This document shows, piece after piece, positions 34,040-44,931 of a stretch of DNA of 64,000 nucleotides. The stretch's first letter is position 1, and each line of letters starts with the position of its first letter. A program made the translations under genes and the position numbers. This DNA is from Zingiber officinale (taxonomy: Eukaryota; Streptophyta; Magnoliopsida; Zingiberales; Zingiberaceae). Location: positions 27,204,636 to 27,268,635 of the forward strand of contig NC_056002.1 in assembly GCF_018446385.1 (NCBI RefSeq). Direction: 5' to 3'. The notes beneath the pieces were generated by a model. It saw only the letters and a list, made by a program, of their open reading frames with translations. It had not been told where the DNA came from and ran no database searches.

Positions 34040-37000
34040 ATGAGAGCGCTTCTGTGCTTTCAAGCTGCCGTGCCCTCCGTGCTTTGCGCTTCCAAAGCAA
34101 ACACCGGCACCGGCTTCGGTTTGCTTGGCCGCTGCCGCAGTCTCAGCTTTCCCCGATCGACCGGCCCCTTCATCCCGGCGCCATTGTGCAGCTTCTCCGG
34201 GAAACCGCCGACTCCTCCTACTTCGCCAACTCCGCCTTCGGAGGACTCCGGCAGCCATCAGGATGAGCAGGGAAGGGATCCTGTTGATGAACAGGTAATT
34301 TTTTTTTGAAACCTCTTTTCTCCTCCCTTTTTCAGAAAACTAAGTAGAAACACCATCCCTTTAATAAAATTTGTACCTTTGGTGGTAAGATTCACATTGC
34401 CACACACAATATAATCTTCTATTTTCAGTAAAAGAGGATCCTCTATATTGTCGGTAAAATATATGATTTTCATTTTGAATGCAGAACCAAAACTCTAGGG
34501 CTTGAACTACTGTCTCTGTTTTTCCTTTTTCAAATTTGAATATTAACTTCTATTCTAGGAATGAGAATTTAGAAGGAAAAAAATGGCATAACAATTTGAG
34601 TTTCTCCTTTCGACCTAGTATTTGGTAATGAGGGAGAAACTCCACTGCACCTACATCTCCTATGTCAATCAAGTGTAATTCTTCCTTCACTATCTCCTTT
34701 AGATGGTTGAAGTTCATCTTTTGCTCAAGTGTTTTAGCGATAAGGAAAAAACAATGTTGCACTCGCATCCTCCTTACAAACCCCACCCATGGCAAAGAAA
34801 CTCCATCATGGCTTGTCCTAAACCCATACAAAGAAGGAGAATTGCATTAGGATACCATCCAACGTTAAAACATAGGCAAATGCTATGTATGGATTCATCA
34901 AACTTGCATCCTCCTTACCTTATATTTTGGGAGATGGACAACATATCTATATATGTTTCTCACCCTCTTCGACCCTCCAGGCTTTGCCATCTTCCATGTC
35001 CAAATAGTTGCTCTAGAAGATTCCATGATAGCCTCCTTGAATGAAAGGTTTGAGGCTTTCTCTCTGTCAAGCTTTCTTCCATTTGGCCTTCTTGACAATT
35101 GACGTCCACCTCTATAGAAGATTTTGCTCCATCATGCTTTGCCACCTCAAAAGGTCTCTCCATTATTGATGAAGATAAGAACTTGGAAAGATTGTGTGAG
35201 TTCTAAAAGAGGAACACGAAATGAAAAAGATGAAAAATTTCCTAATCAGTGTATAAAAATTAAGACATAGGACAGAACACAACATGTTTATTCTTTTAAA
35301 AACTTAGGTAACCATTACAATATTAAAAATATTTTAACATAATATTAATCACTCCCATTCTTTCATAGGGAGAAATAAATAGAAAACTGCAATTCTGGTT
35401 GGTGAGTTTACTATTTATGCTTTCCGTGTGGACATAGGAGCTTGACAAACCAACAATGTCTCAAATTCTAAAGATAGTAAATTATCATTAAGTGGTTTTG
35501 GAGAGTAAACAAAACTTCTCATTCACTCAAATAAGTTTGTATAAAATTCTTCATACCAATAGATTTGATACATAAAAAATGATACAAAATACCAAACGAT
35601 TTATGATTTTTTTGCCAATAATATTACATGATACTGATAGCAAAAAATTTAGCATTAGTTAATAGTACTTTGCGTCATACATGAGGATTTGTCAATCCAT
35701 CCTTATATCATGTGACATGTTTATCACATATTGCATTGTCATCTCTCTTTTTTTATCTATTTCAATTGTACAAATTAATTAAGATATATTTCAATTTTGC
35801 ACAATAAGTAACTCATACTCTGCTTATCTCTAGCTCCAGGATTTAGAAATCAGCATCAAAGAGTACAATGCCTTATTAGCTCTAGTCCAAAAACACTTGG
35901 ATCAGGTAACTACATACACTCATGCACTTCTGAATTGACTTTGTCATTTTGGTATAAAATCACATAAAATAATAAAGTTTATTGAAAACATTGATTAATT
36001 TTATTGAAAACAATTAGACATGGACATTTATTAAAGTTTTGCTTAATTTGATGAACTAGCTGATTCATATATGTTTTCTTATTTGTATCATGGTGTCACT
36101 TTCAGATCTAATTTTTACAATTTGTATTGCACAACATGTTAGATTTGGAATTTTTGTGATCTCATTTCCAATGTTTCTACATCTAATTTATATAATTTCT
36201 ATAGCACAAGATTGTCATATTTAGAAGTAAATTAGTAATAAATGCATATGATATAATAAAAACTTGACTACTGGGCTCATAATTTTAGATATAATTATAT
36301 ATATATAGCCAAAAATTTAGCATTAGTTAATAGTTCTTTGTATCATACATGAGGATTTGTCAATCCATCCTTATATCATGTGACATGTTTATCATTTATA
36401 TATATAATAATAATGAATATCAGTTATCGAAAATATATAGCACATATTGCATTGTCATCTCTCTCTTTTTATCTATTTCAATTGTACAAATTAACTATGA
36501 TATATTTCAATTTTGCACAGTAAGTAACTCATACTCTGCTTTTGTCTAGCTCCATGATTTAGAAATCAGCATCAAAGAGCACAATGCCTTATTAGTTCTA
36601 GCCCAAAAACACTTGGATCAGGTAACTACTTACACTCATGCACTTCTTAATTGACTTTGTCATTTTGGTATAAAATTACATAAATAATAAAGTTTATTGA
36701 AAACATTGATTAATTTTATTGAAAACATTTAGACATTGACATTTATTAAAGTTTGCTTAATTTGATGAACTAGCTAATTCGTATATGTTTTCTTATTTGT
36801 ATCATGTTGTCACTTTCAGATCTATTTTTTACAATTTGTACTCCAAAACATGTTAGATTTGGAATTTTTGTGATCTTATTTCCAATGTTTCTACATCTAA
36901 TTTATATAATTTCTATAGCACAAGATTGTCATATTTAGAAGTAAATTAGTAATAAATGCATATGATATAATAAAAACTTGACTACTGGGCTCATAATTTT

Positions 37001-39430
37001 ACATATAATTATATAATTTTTTTTAGTTAAGTGGAAGTGTTATGATCTAGGGCTTTAGAGGCCAAACAAGAAACTTTATATCGGCTATATTTTGACTAAG
37101 TGCACTATCCTTTGAACCAACTGACTCTGTCTTAATCCCCTCATGAACAAAAACCAAACAATTTAACTTTTTTTTTTTGGAGAAAAAGAGCTTCAGAAGG
37201 TGGCTAGTGATCAAGTTTTCTGCTCCAATCTTGGTCAGTGCTTGATAGACTGACTTGATGCTGGATTTACCTTTTGGGCTCTAAATCCACCATATTTCAT
37301 CAACCATGTTCCCTAAAGCAATGAGAGTGCTTCTCATCTTATTGTTTAACACCTCCATATCAAATTCTGAATGCTTGAATTTGTGTTTATGATTGTCCAA
37401 CACCCATTCCAATTTGTTGAAAGTTGAGTTCAGAGAACCTAATTTCTTTGTTGATACATACTTTGAATGCTTCTGTCTCATTGCACAGTGATGGGAAGGA
37501 TGACCATTGTCCAGCCATAGGTGTGTCCTACTTCTGTCCTTGGGTTTGATATAGATGCTCATTGCCATGAAGTCTCTAATTGTAGGACAAGTTGTTCATC
37601 CAAACCCTTAAATAGTGCCAGTGCTTGATTTGTGTGATTTGGATGATCTCTGGCCAACCTAATTCTTATATCCTGTTGATCATTTTCGACCACCATGTTC
37701 TAAGTAGAGCCTAATCTTGATTTCTTCGGTTAATAATTCCCAATCCTCCACAGTGCAATGGCCTGATACATCTGTGCCAAGCCACTAGATGGCATTCAGG
37801 TGATGGCCCATCTGTGTCCTTCCCACAGGGAAGCTCATCTGAATTGGGAAGAGAATACACACTTGATATGTGTCTTGTTGGCTAAGTACACCATTTATCA
37901 GTGTAAAGCCCTACTACCACCTTTGGCGAAAACATTTTTTCCCATGCTTTAGCCGCTCAGTGACTTTGTTGATTTAAACTCTCCAAAAAATCTTGTCTGG
38001 TCCTTTGATGCCAAGTTGGTACCCCAAGTATCTGATAGGCAGCCTAGAATTAGTGACAGCACCTGAAGAGCTTTTTAAACATTGTTTCCGATATATGTTA
38101 ATGAGCTTTTACTAGTACTCAATTCGAGCATGTAAGAATGATCATTAGCAGTGAAATTGGAAGATTTTTTTTTCCCAAATCTGAGTGCACTCGTACAATT
38201 CAAAATTCATTTCTGTAGCTCCATGTGAGAATCCTATGAAGAAGATCTGAAAAATGTTGAAATGCAAGCGAGATAATGGATCACATTGCCTCAAGCTCTT
38301 GTATTTCTGATCCAAGGTTGAGAAGCTCCATTTACTAGGACTGTGAGTTGTAGTTGCAATTTCTTCAATCTGCTTGATCCACCCTAGTGGAAACCCATGT
38401 AGCTCATGGATTAGATCAATGCTTCCCAGTTCGCATTGTCAAAAGCTTTTTCATAATTTTATTGTTATTGGTGCAAGCGTAGCACCACTTAAACATCTCA
38501 GTGGTTGCCACAAAAGCAATATTTGGCACCTTTGTTTTTTTTCCATGAAAAACCTATACTCACTTATCATTGAGCATAATTTTATTGTGATTGGTGCAAG
38601 CGTAGCACCACTTAAACATCTCGGTGGTTGCCACAAAAGCAATATTTGGCACCTTTGTTTTTTTTTTCCATGAAAAACCTATACTCACTTATCATTGAGC
38701 TGATGTATCTTTGCAGCCTTTTGCCTAGAACTCTAAAACTCAGTTTAATGCTAACGGTTTCAAGAGCAATTAGCTTGAAATAGGTCGTTAGTTGGGCTTT
38801 TTTAGGGATCAAGATGATGCAAGCTACCTTCATAGAAACTCTGAAATAATTGTCATGCATCTTGTCTGATGATGGCCCAACTACTGCATAGGAACTCAGC
38901 TCATATAGTCCTAGCTAGATTCTCTTGACTATTTGGGAAAATGGGTTTCAATCTTGTGACGAAAGACATGCATTGTTCTTAAAACAATTAATAGCTCCAG
39001 TGTCCAGATACTTATAGTTCATGAGTTCCATGCAGAAAGACTATGAGAAAGCTGAAGCTATCCGAGGCAGGATTCAGAATCGCGAAGAACATGGTAAAAT
39101 GAACTCGAAGCCGCTTCTTCTGGAGGTCAGTTTTTCTCCATGATGAGCTCTTTCTACAAGATGAGATTTCATTAGTTTGCTTAGGACATTACTGATGCCA
39201 AGCTCAACTGCACATATATAACTTATGTGAATCATGTATTGTTATGCGTTTGTTACCATGGTATCCAGGCTGTTATTAACTTCACATTGGCAGTGGAGAA
39301 GTTGCGAGAAGGAGAAAATAAAAAGAGTGGCGAGTTAAAAACATTGATTGAGAGTGGCAAAAATTTGTGGGGAGCTTACAAGAAATGGAATGAGGACGTC
39401 GGACTTCAAGCACCAGAAGTGGAGGAGTGA
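34040..39430 (+). CDS. Four-exon gene: putative organelle-targeted small protein with UVR-like motif
   Basis: Exons are 34040-34294, 35840-35905, 39036-39125 and 39269-39430. All have GT..AG borders and phase-0 joins, giving 190 residues. Residues 1-55 (MRALLCFQAAVPSVLCASKA...) are Ser/Arg/Ala-rich with few acids, like a plastid or mitochondrial transit peptide. A Pro/Thr stretch and acidic tail follow to residue 85. Exons 2-3 (LLALVQKHLDQKDYEKAEAI and what follows) resemble the UVR helical hairpin (..DYExAxxLRxxI) seen in UvrB/C and several plastid proteins. Exon 4 is helical (FTLAVEKLREG) and ends in an acidic tail. An in-frame ATG at 33932 would add 36 residues, but copy 2 has no equivalent, so 34040 is preferred. 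Conservation of exons and splice sites in copy 2 supports the model. Function unknown. Confidence 0.65.
34480..35165 (-). other. Minus-strand ORF-like fragments in intron 1, conserved in both gene copies
   Basis: Two stretches read open on the minus strand: 34831-34550, with MNFNHLKEIVKEELHLIDIG, and 35098-34898, with REKASNLSFKEAI. They have counterparts at 53512-53288 and 53842-53522. They look like a decayed captured gene or transposon fragment inserted before the segmental duplication. I do not recognise the family. Confidence 0.3.
35638..37015 (+). repeat. ~668-bp tandem duplication containing exon 2
   Basis: The unit starting AAATTTAGCATTAGTTAATA occurs at about 35646 and 36314. Copy 2 has it once (55495). 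The second unit keeps a ~60-bp segment (TTATATATATAATAATAATG) also found in copy 2 but deleted from the first unit. Confidence 0.8.
36556..36621 (+). pseudogene. Duplicated exon 2 with destroyed splice acceptor
   Basis: This 66-bp copy of exon 2 encodes DLEISIKEHNALLVLAQKHL and more, still open and phase 0, with an intact GT donor (CAGGTAACT). The acceptor CCAG is changed to CCAT, so it should be skipped. It lies within the tandem duplication and has no counterpart in gene copy 2. Confidence 0.7.
37150..38960 (-). pseudogene. LINE (L1-like) fragment in intron of gene copy 1
   Basis: Minus-strand pieces match LINE proteins. At 38860-38690, VACIILIPKKAQLTTYFKLI and ALETVSIKLSFRVLGKRLQR resemble the LIPK...F.PISL...KVLAKRL region of reverse transcriptase. 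Around 37900-37740, counterparts of HLVAWHRCIRPMHYGGLGII (clearer in gene copy 2) match the region after RT. Many stops and frameshifts. The same remnant lies in the same intron of gene copy 2, so it predates the segmental duplication. Confidence 0.6.
38451..38697. repeat. ~124-bp tandem duplication inside the LINE remnant
   Basis: A block starting ATAATTTTATTG and including GCACCACTTAAACATCTC and TATACTCACTTATCATTGAG is repeated from about 38451 and 38575. Gene copy 2 has one version (57395-57515). Confidence 0.8.
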
Positions 39431-39846
39431 ATAGGACATAGATCTTTATGACTTTTGTTCCACAAATGGTAATCATAGTCTTGCCTAGTCAAGCATAATT
39501 CGTTCTCACCCAAACTCAAATCATGTTTCTTATTCTTATCTTGTTATGTCAATTGCGTACTGAAAGGTAGGTGGGGTTGCGATGCAAATGATAGTTTGAT
39601 TAAAGCTAAAGATACTTTGAATACAATTTCAGAATGTGTTAGTCAATATTTTAAACACATCCACGCATGAGCAAGCATGATAAGGATGTAGATGGAGAGA
39701 CAAAAATAAATAGTTTGATTACCAATTTAGAATGTGTTAACTTAGTCAATATTTTAATGGCATTCCTAGGAGAAAGTTGAGTTTTCATTGTGAGCTTGTT
39801 ATGTTGAGGATGGCTTGGTGGCACGAGTGGTTGGATAGGAAGCTTA

Positions 39847-40020
39847 GGGCATTCACAACGGAGGTTTTTTCTGGTTTTTTTTATTTTTCTCTTTCCTACA
39901 TGTCATCACAAATTAAGAAGTTGGGTTCGATTTTTTGAACCCAGCTTCTTAATCTCTCTCTTCAATTTTGGTAGGGGTAGCACAAAAAGTCAAAAACCTT
40001 CCTCACCATTGGAAATGCCC
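39847..40020. mobile_element. 174-bp PIF/Harbinger-type MITE
   Basis: It has imperfect terminal inverted repeats beginning GGGCATTCACAACGG and ending CCATTGGAAATGCCC, flanked by TTA (39844-39846, 40021-40023). The paralogous site in copy 2 (GGCTTAGTAA, 58651-58660) has a single TTA and no insert, an empty site. It contains a 17-bp hairpin at 39912-39953. Confidence 0.85.
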
Positions 40021-40240
40021 TTAGTAAAGGTTCTTGGACATTTTGCTTTTTAAGGCGATATTGTCTTACCGGTGTATTGGTATTCATCTCCTAAGATGTA
40101 ATAACCTTCATAGTCCAAATTCGAAGACTTAATGCTAAACCTCCTTTAGGAATTAGAGAAGAGAAGATATAACAAAATCTTCCTTTTTGATGTTTAATGA
40201 GTTCCACAAAATCTCTTATTAGACTTTGTTAGGCTATGCA

Positions 40241-42690
40241 CAGTGATGGACGCAGTGGGGAGGCTTCAGCCTCCCCTAACCTGGCCGCTGCCCACAGCCC
40301 AATAGTAAGAATTGTGGGTGATGCTTCAGCCCACAGGCACATGCGCACAATTCATTCTCCGGCAGCGAAGCTGTCGAAGAAGAAGGTTTTTTTTTTTTTG
40401 GTTACACAACGCTGTTTTGTTTAATTTTACTTGAACATTTTTTTTAAAAAAAAAAAATCAATCAGCCAACAAAATTGAGCCAAGTTGTCTAAGTCAAACA
40501 AATAAAAAAGAAAATCCTTTACTTAATCGTGGGTTTCTCCAGCCAAATGACTCATTCCTCTTATTTTTTCCGAATTCTCTACTTCTTCCTCATGTTTTCT
40601 TCCTAAAGGCTGAAATCCTAACCACCCCGAATCTCCAACCTCCACCTCCATCTCTATCCTCCAGGTGAAGGTTGCGCCTCCATCTCCAACCTCTGGGCGA
40701 AGGCTGCGGCAACAAACTCCAAGCAGACTTCAATACCTTCATAGGTGCCATTTGGATAAGGTTATATTTGTGTTTAAATTTTTTGAATATTTAATTTTTT
40801 TATATATTTACATAATTACATTTGTAGTTTACTAAATTAATTTGTGTGTTTAAATAGCAAGGATTTTAGGTTTATGATTATTATTTATTAAAATTATTTT
40901 TTTTATTTAAATTAAAATTAGGATTTTTAGAATTTGAATTAGAGAAATTGTGTGTGAATTTACATTATAAATTTTAGTAATTTTACATATTAAAATAGAA
41001 AATTTTAAATTTACAAGTTATAACTCTAATTATTCACTTTGTTTTATTCAAAATTTGAAGTTAATTGTGAATTATAATTAAATTACACAATACATATGGA
41101 TTTATTTTTAGTTATTTATTTATGTAGGATATGGAGAGGCTTTTTAAATGAATTCATAGTTTTGGCTTCTCTAATAAGTCTAATGTTATTGAATAAGTGA
41201 AAAATTAATCTCGTGTAAAATTAAATTTGGATGTTATTGTTAGTGATTCGGGATTACGAAAACTAATTGAAGAATTTGATATTGCTATTCGAAATCAAGA
41301 TAAAAAGAGTACACGCTCCGAGGGCCTTCTCAATCAAATGACCATGTGTATCCGAAAATAACTATTGGTAATCAAGAAAGGAGTTTTTAAGAAACTTGGT
41401 ATAAAAAATATAGATGGCTAGAGTATAGTATATCAAAAAATATGACATTTTATTTTTGGTGTTATCTTTTCAAACCATTAAATAAAGAAAATGTAAATAT
41501 TATCTTTATAAAATATGGATACAATAATTGAAAAAAGATATTTGAAAGATTCAATCATCATACGAGGATTATGAATAATTGTCACAATGAAACTAAAATA
41601 CAATTGGAGTCTTTTCAAAGATAGATCCGCTACCTTAGCGGCCCCCCTAGTGTCGGCCCCACAGATATGGAGGGAGGTTCATGCAGGTACACAGTCAATA
41701 GGCGCATGGCGGAGTAAATCCCAAGTCATAAGTTCCTGAGAATCGACCCCTGGCCATTACGCCAGAGATACCATGCGCCCATCGTCTGCGCTACGCCCTG
41801 GGGGCCAATTGGAGTCTTTTCAAGATCAAAGGCACAGTGTAGGAAATATTTTACAAGCACATGGTCGCAGTATAAAAATTGATTATTGAACCCGTTTAAC
41901 AACAATGTTGGATGTGACACGCTTTCTATTGAAGCAAGGATTATCTTTTCGAGGAATTAACACGTGCTTGAATGGTATAATCAACAAAATGAAGAGGTTT
42001 CCAAAGTTAAAGCAAAATGCTCTTACAAATAATTAATTGACTTCTCTAAAAATTCAAAAGGATTTAACATGTTATTGTGCCTCAAAGATCACACTTGTTA
42101 TAATCAATGATATTGGAGATAAATTCTTTTCTTTGATGGTTGATGAGGTTTGAGATAGTTCAATAAAAAAAAAAGAAGCATATGTGAGTTGTTTTAAGGT
42201 ATGTGAATAAAGAAGGATGTGTGATTGAACGATTTCTTACTGTTGTGCATATGTCTAACACTAGTTCTCATTTTTGAAATGGGGTATTGATATTTTATTT
42301 GTGCAACATGGTTTATCTAGATTGAGAGACCAAGGATATGATGAGACTTCAAATATGTGTGGAGTTCAATGGGTTGAATTCTTTGATACTAAAAAAAAAA
42401 ATCTATTTGCAATGTTTGTTCACTGTCTCTCACCGGCTCCAAGTAGTTATTGATGTTGCCAATGACAACTTTATTGTGATTGGATTTTTTGGATATGTCA
42501 CCATGATTGTAAATATATCTGGAACATCTTGTAAGAGAAGAGATCAATTTAAACATATTCAACATGATAAGATAATTGCTGAATTGGAAAGTAAAGAAAT
42601 CACTAGTGGAAAAGAAAAAAAAATTAAGAAACTAGTTTAGCAAGACTTGGGAATACTCGTTGGGGATCACACTACTTAACATTACTTTAT
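40241..42690 (+). pseudogene. hAT-type (DUF4371/TTF zinc-finger) transposase, decayed
   Basis: Plus-strand pieces in several frames follow the order of this plant family: MERLFK.IHSFGFSNKSNVIE near 41130, a DHVYP-like block near 41340, KNIDG then HFIFGV near 41410-41470, then LTRAxxx/GLSFRGI-like sequence near 41940. These are followed by MVDEV and LRYVNKEGCVIERFLTVVHM near 42130-42250, GQGYDETSNMCGEFNGLNSL near 42330, and TSCKRRDQFKHIQHDKIIAE near 42530. The end near 42650-42690 matches a TRWGSHYLTLLYL block. The possible left terminus CAGTGATGGACGCAG at 40241 resembles plant hAT ends. A SINE and a CACTA end interrupt it. Numerous stops; dead. Confidence 0.65.
41619..41806 (-). mobile_element. 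tRNA-derived SINE, family 1, minus strand
   Basis: It is 188 bp and flanked by a 17-bp duplication AATTGGAGTCTTTTCAA (41602-41618, 41807-41823). The minus strand starts GGCCCCCAGGGCGTAGCGCA, has a B-box GGGTCGATTCT, and ends GCGGATCTATCTTT. It matches the plus-strand copy at 46797-46980. It sits inside the hAT pseudogene. Confidence 0.85.
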
Positions 42691-42693
42691 CTA

Positions 42694-44290
42694 TGCTACT
42701 ACAAAAAAAAATAAAAATGTGACAAATTTGTCAACGAATTTAAAAAAAAATCGTTGCAAAAATATTTTGTGACAAAATCTGCGATGAATATTTTTCGTCG
42801 CAAAAAACTCATCTATAAATATTTGCGACGAAAATAAAATTCATCCTAAATTCGTTGCAAATATTGTAAAATTTAAAAGTGGATTTTGCAACGATTTTTA
42901 TATTTGTTGCTGATTTAGTGACGAAAATAAGAATTCATCGCAAACTTTGCGACAAATTCTTATTTTCGTCACAAAGTTATTTGGAAGATAAAAAAATTTA
43001 GAAATCAAATCTGCAACAACGTTTGATTTTTGCGACGAACTTTTAGATTCGTCGCAGAATCGGCGACAAATATCTAGATTCGTACCCGATTCTGTGACAA
43101 ATTCTCGAATTTGTCGTAGATTTTTGCAACGAATCTGGAAATTTGTTGCAAAAATCTGCGACGAATCTGAAAATTCGTTGCAGAATCTATATTATTTTTT
43201 CGGTTATTATTATATTTTTGTGATAAAAATAATTTGTTGCAAAATTCGTCATAAAATCTATAGTATATTTTTCAGTTATTATTATAGTTTTACGATGAAA
43301 ATAATTTGTTAAAAAATTCGTCACAAAATCTATAATATTTTTTCGGTTATTATTATAGTTTTGAGATGAAAATTATTTGTTGCAAAATTCCTCGCAGAAT
43401 GTGGCGAATATGAAAAATTCATCGCAGATTGTGCAATAATTATGAAAAATTTGTCGCAGATTATGTGACGAATATGAAAATTCGTCGTAGATTCTGCGAC
43501 GAATATGAAACTTCATCGCAAAATCTTGTAATATCTTTTAGTAGATTAGGATAGTTTTGCAATGAGAAAATGTTTGTCGCAAAATTTATCTCAAAACTAC
43601 AACAAAAAAATGTTCATAGCAAAATTTACAATAAAAAAACTACTATATATGAACACAAAAAATAATTTTTACTTACTCCGACATTGATTTTCATTGTGTC
43701 TGACCAATACTGCTTCAAAACAATTAATAGTATTAACAAAAAAAAAACGTTTACAATCAAATAATTAATGTTCAAAAATACTAATTATGAGATAAATAAA
43801 ATTCATTCAAGAAGATTCATCACCAAGATCGTCACCATCATTACCATCGGCACCAATATCACCAAAATCAGAAGGAGCGGAATTTAACTGAAGATGTCTC
43901 ATAATTAAATCTTATTGTTGGTGCATAGACAACACTAATGAACAATACATTCTGCGTTTTGTCTATTTCTAACTTCTTTCATTCTGCATTTTGCCTGTTT
44001 TCAATAAATTACATTAATATTCAATAAATTACATTAATAAAAACACAGAGACAACACATTAATGAACAATATGTATCAAGCACACATACAAACAAAAATA
44101 AATAACATGAAATTGTGTACTAATGCTATCATTATTAATTAAAACCAGGGGTGTAGGTATACCAAACATAGGTCGACAAAGACCTTGAGTATCTCTCAAA
44201 CATGTTTAATATACATCTGCTGAAATAATATACACAGTCAATTATATGGGTCGAAAAACACAAATAAACTCCCTATAAACAAGATTATAA
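42694..44290 (-). mobile_element. CACTA (En/Spm)-type element end
   Basis: It starts with CTACTACAAAAAAA, close to the CACTACAA end of CACTA elements, inside the hAT gene. Bases 42720-43620 are a dense array of TTCGTCGCA / TGCGACGAA units, typical subterminal repeats. Around 43930-43805 the minus strand reads a tail rich in Gly and Asp (SDFGDIGADGNDGDDLGDES), like the C-terminus of Transposase_24-type proteins. No opposite end was found, so it is truncated or rearranged. Confidence 0.6.
42720..43620. repeat. Subterminal repeat array with TTCGTCGCA motifs
   Basis: Direct and inverted copies of a TTCGTCGCAGAAT-like unit lie about 20-40 bp apart. A longer ~80-bp unit (GGTTATTATTATA...TTTGTTGCAAAATTC) repeats at about 43200, 43275 and 43345. 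Confidence 0.75.
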
Positions 44291-44294
44291 AGTT

Positions 44295-44485
44295 GGTTCA
44301 AGCAATAAGCCCCGGCCATCTTGGCCAGGCAAGGGCAGCAAGGGTCGTGTAAGGGTTGGCCAAGGGCAGCAAGGGCCAGCCGCAGCCAGACAGGGCAGGC
44401 TGGGGCCGGACAGGGTTAGCCTCTATGTGCCAGGGCCAGCCGCTGGCGGTCAGGGCTAACCGCGGCCAACCAAGGTTCACCGCAA
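44295..44485. repeat. GC-rich degenerate repeat (GGCCAAGGGCAGC-like)
   Basis: Short units such as AAGGGCAGCAAGGG and GGGCCAGCCGC recur. It stands out against AT-rich flanks. No coding support. Confidence 0.5.
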
Positions 44486-44633
44486 GTAATATAATGAGAT
44501 CGATCAGCACAGTTGACTTTGATGTTTTAGAGAAATCTCATCCACTGAGTGAACCTTTTCACTTCCTAGAACCAATATAAAGTCAACTATGTTCATCTAT
44601 CTCTGCACAGTCTACTTAAGGTTATGAGTAGGC

Positions 44634-44923
44634 TTATCTGAAACTTTGAAATGAGGCCTTGAAGAGATTGCCAAAGATGAAGTTGACACTGCCAACCATT
44701 TCAGGAGGCTTTGGTGGAACCTCAAGCTTCTGTTTCACCCTCAGCACCGTGTCTCCAAGTTGACCTTTTATCAAATCAATTGTCTTCTGATCGATTGGGT
44801 CGCCGGACATTTCTGAAAGATAGAAGGTATCGTTTCCAGATATTGAGATCTCTGCTCTCCTAATAGTTAAGCCGTTCTCACGGAATATCCTTGTAATCTC
44901 TGAGAGAAAACAACCTCTGTCCT
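44634..44923 (-). pseudogene. Orphan last exon of an ACT-domain repeat (ACR) protein
   Basis: It is open for 95 residues from an apparent splice acceptor (TTTTACAG, minus strand 44924-44931) to TAA at 44634. Residues 1-75 match the C-terminal ACT domain of plant ACR proteins, which are thought to bind small ligands such as amino acids: DRGCFLSEITRIFRENGLTI, then AEISISGNDTFYL, then IKGQLGDTVLRVKQKL. The end (FGNLFKASFQSF) matches the family's closing segment. ACR proteins have about 420-450 residues and several upstream exons. I found none on the minus strand up to the next recognisable feature. It may be a fragment carried by the adjacent CACTA element, or the tail of a gene broken by insertions. 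No stop or frameshift is seen within the exon. Confidence 0.6.
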
Positions 44924-44931
44924 CTGTAAAA

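Larger units (their letters stand above)
33722..40165 (+). repeat. Segmental duplication, copy 1
   Basis: It aligns in order with 52277-58985: promoter, four exons, introns, the LINE remnant in the last large intron, and ~700 bp of 3' flank. It differs by insertions and duplications listed separately. About 12 kb of transposon-rich sequence separates the copies, which lie in the same orientation. Confidence 0.85.
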
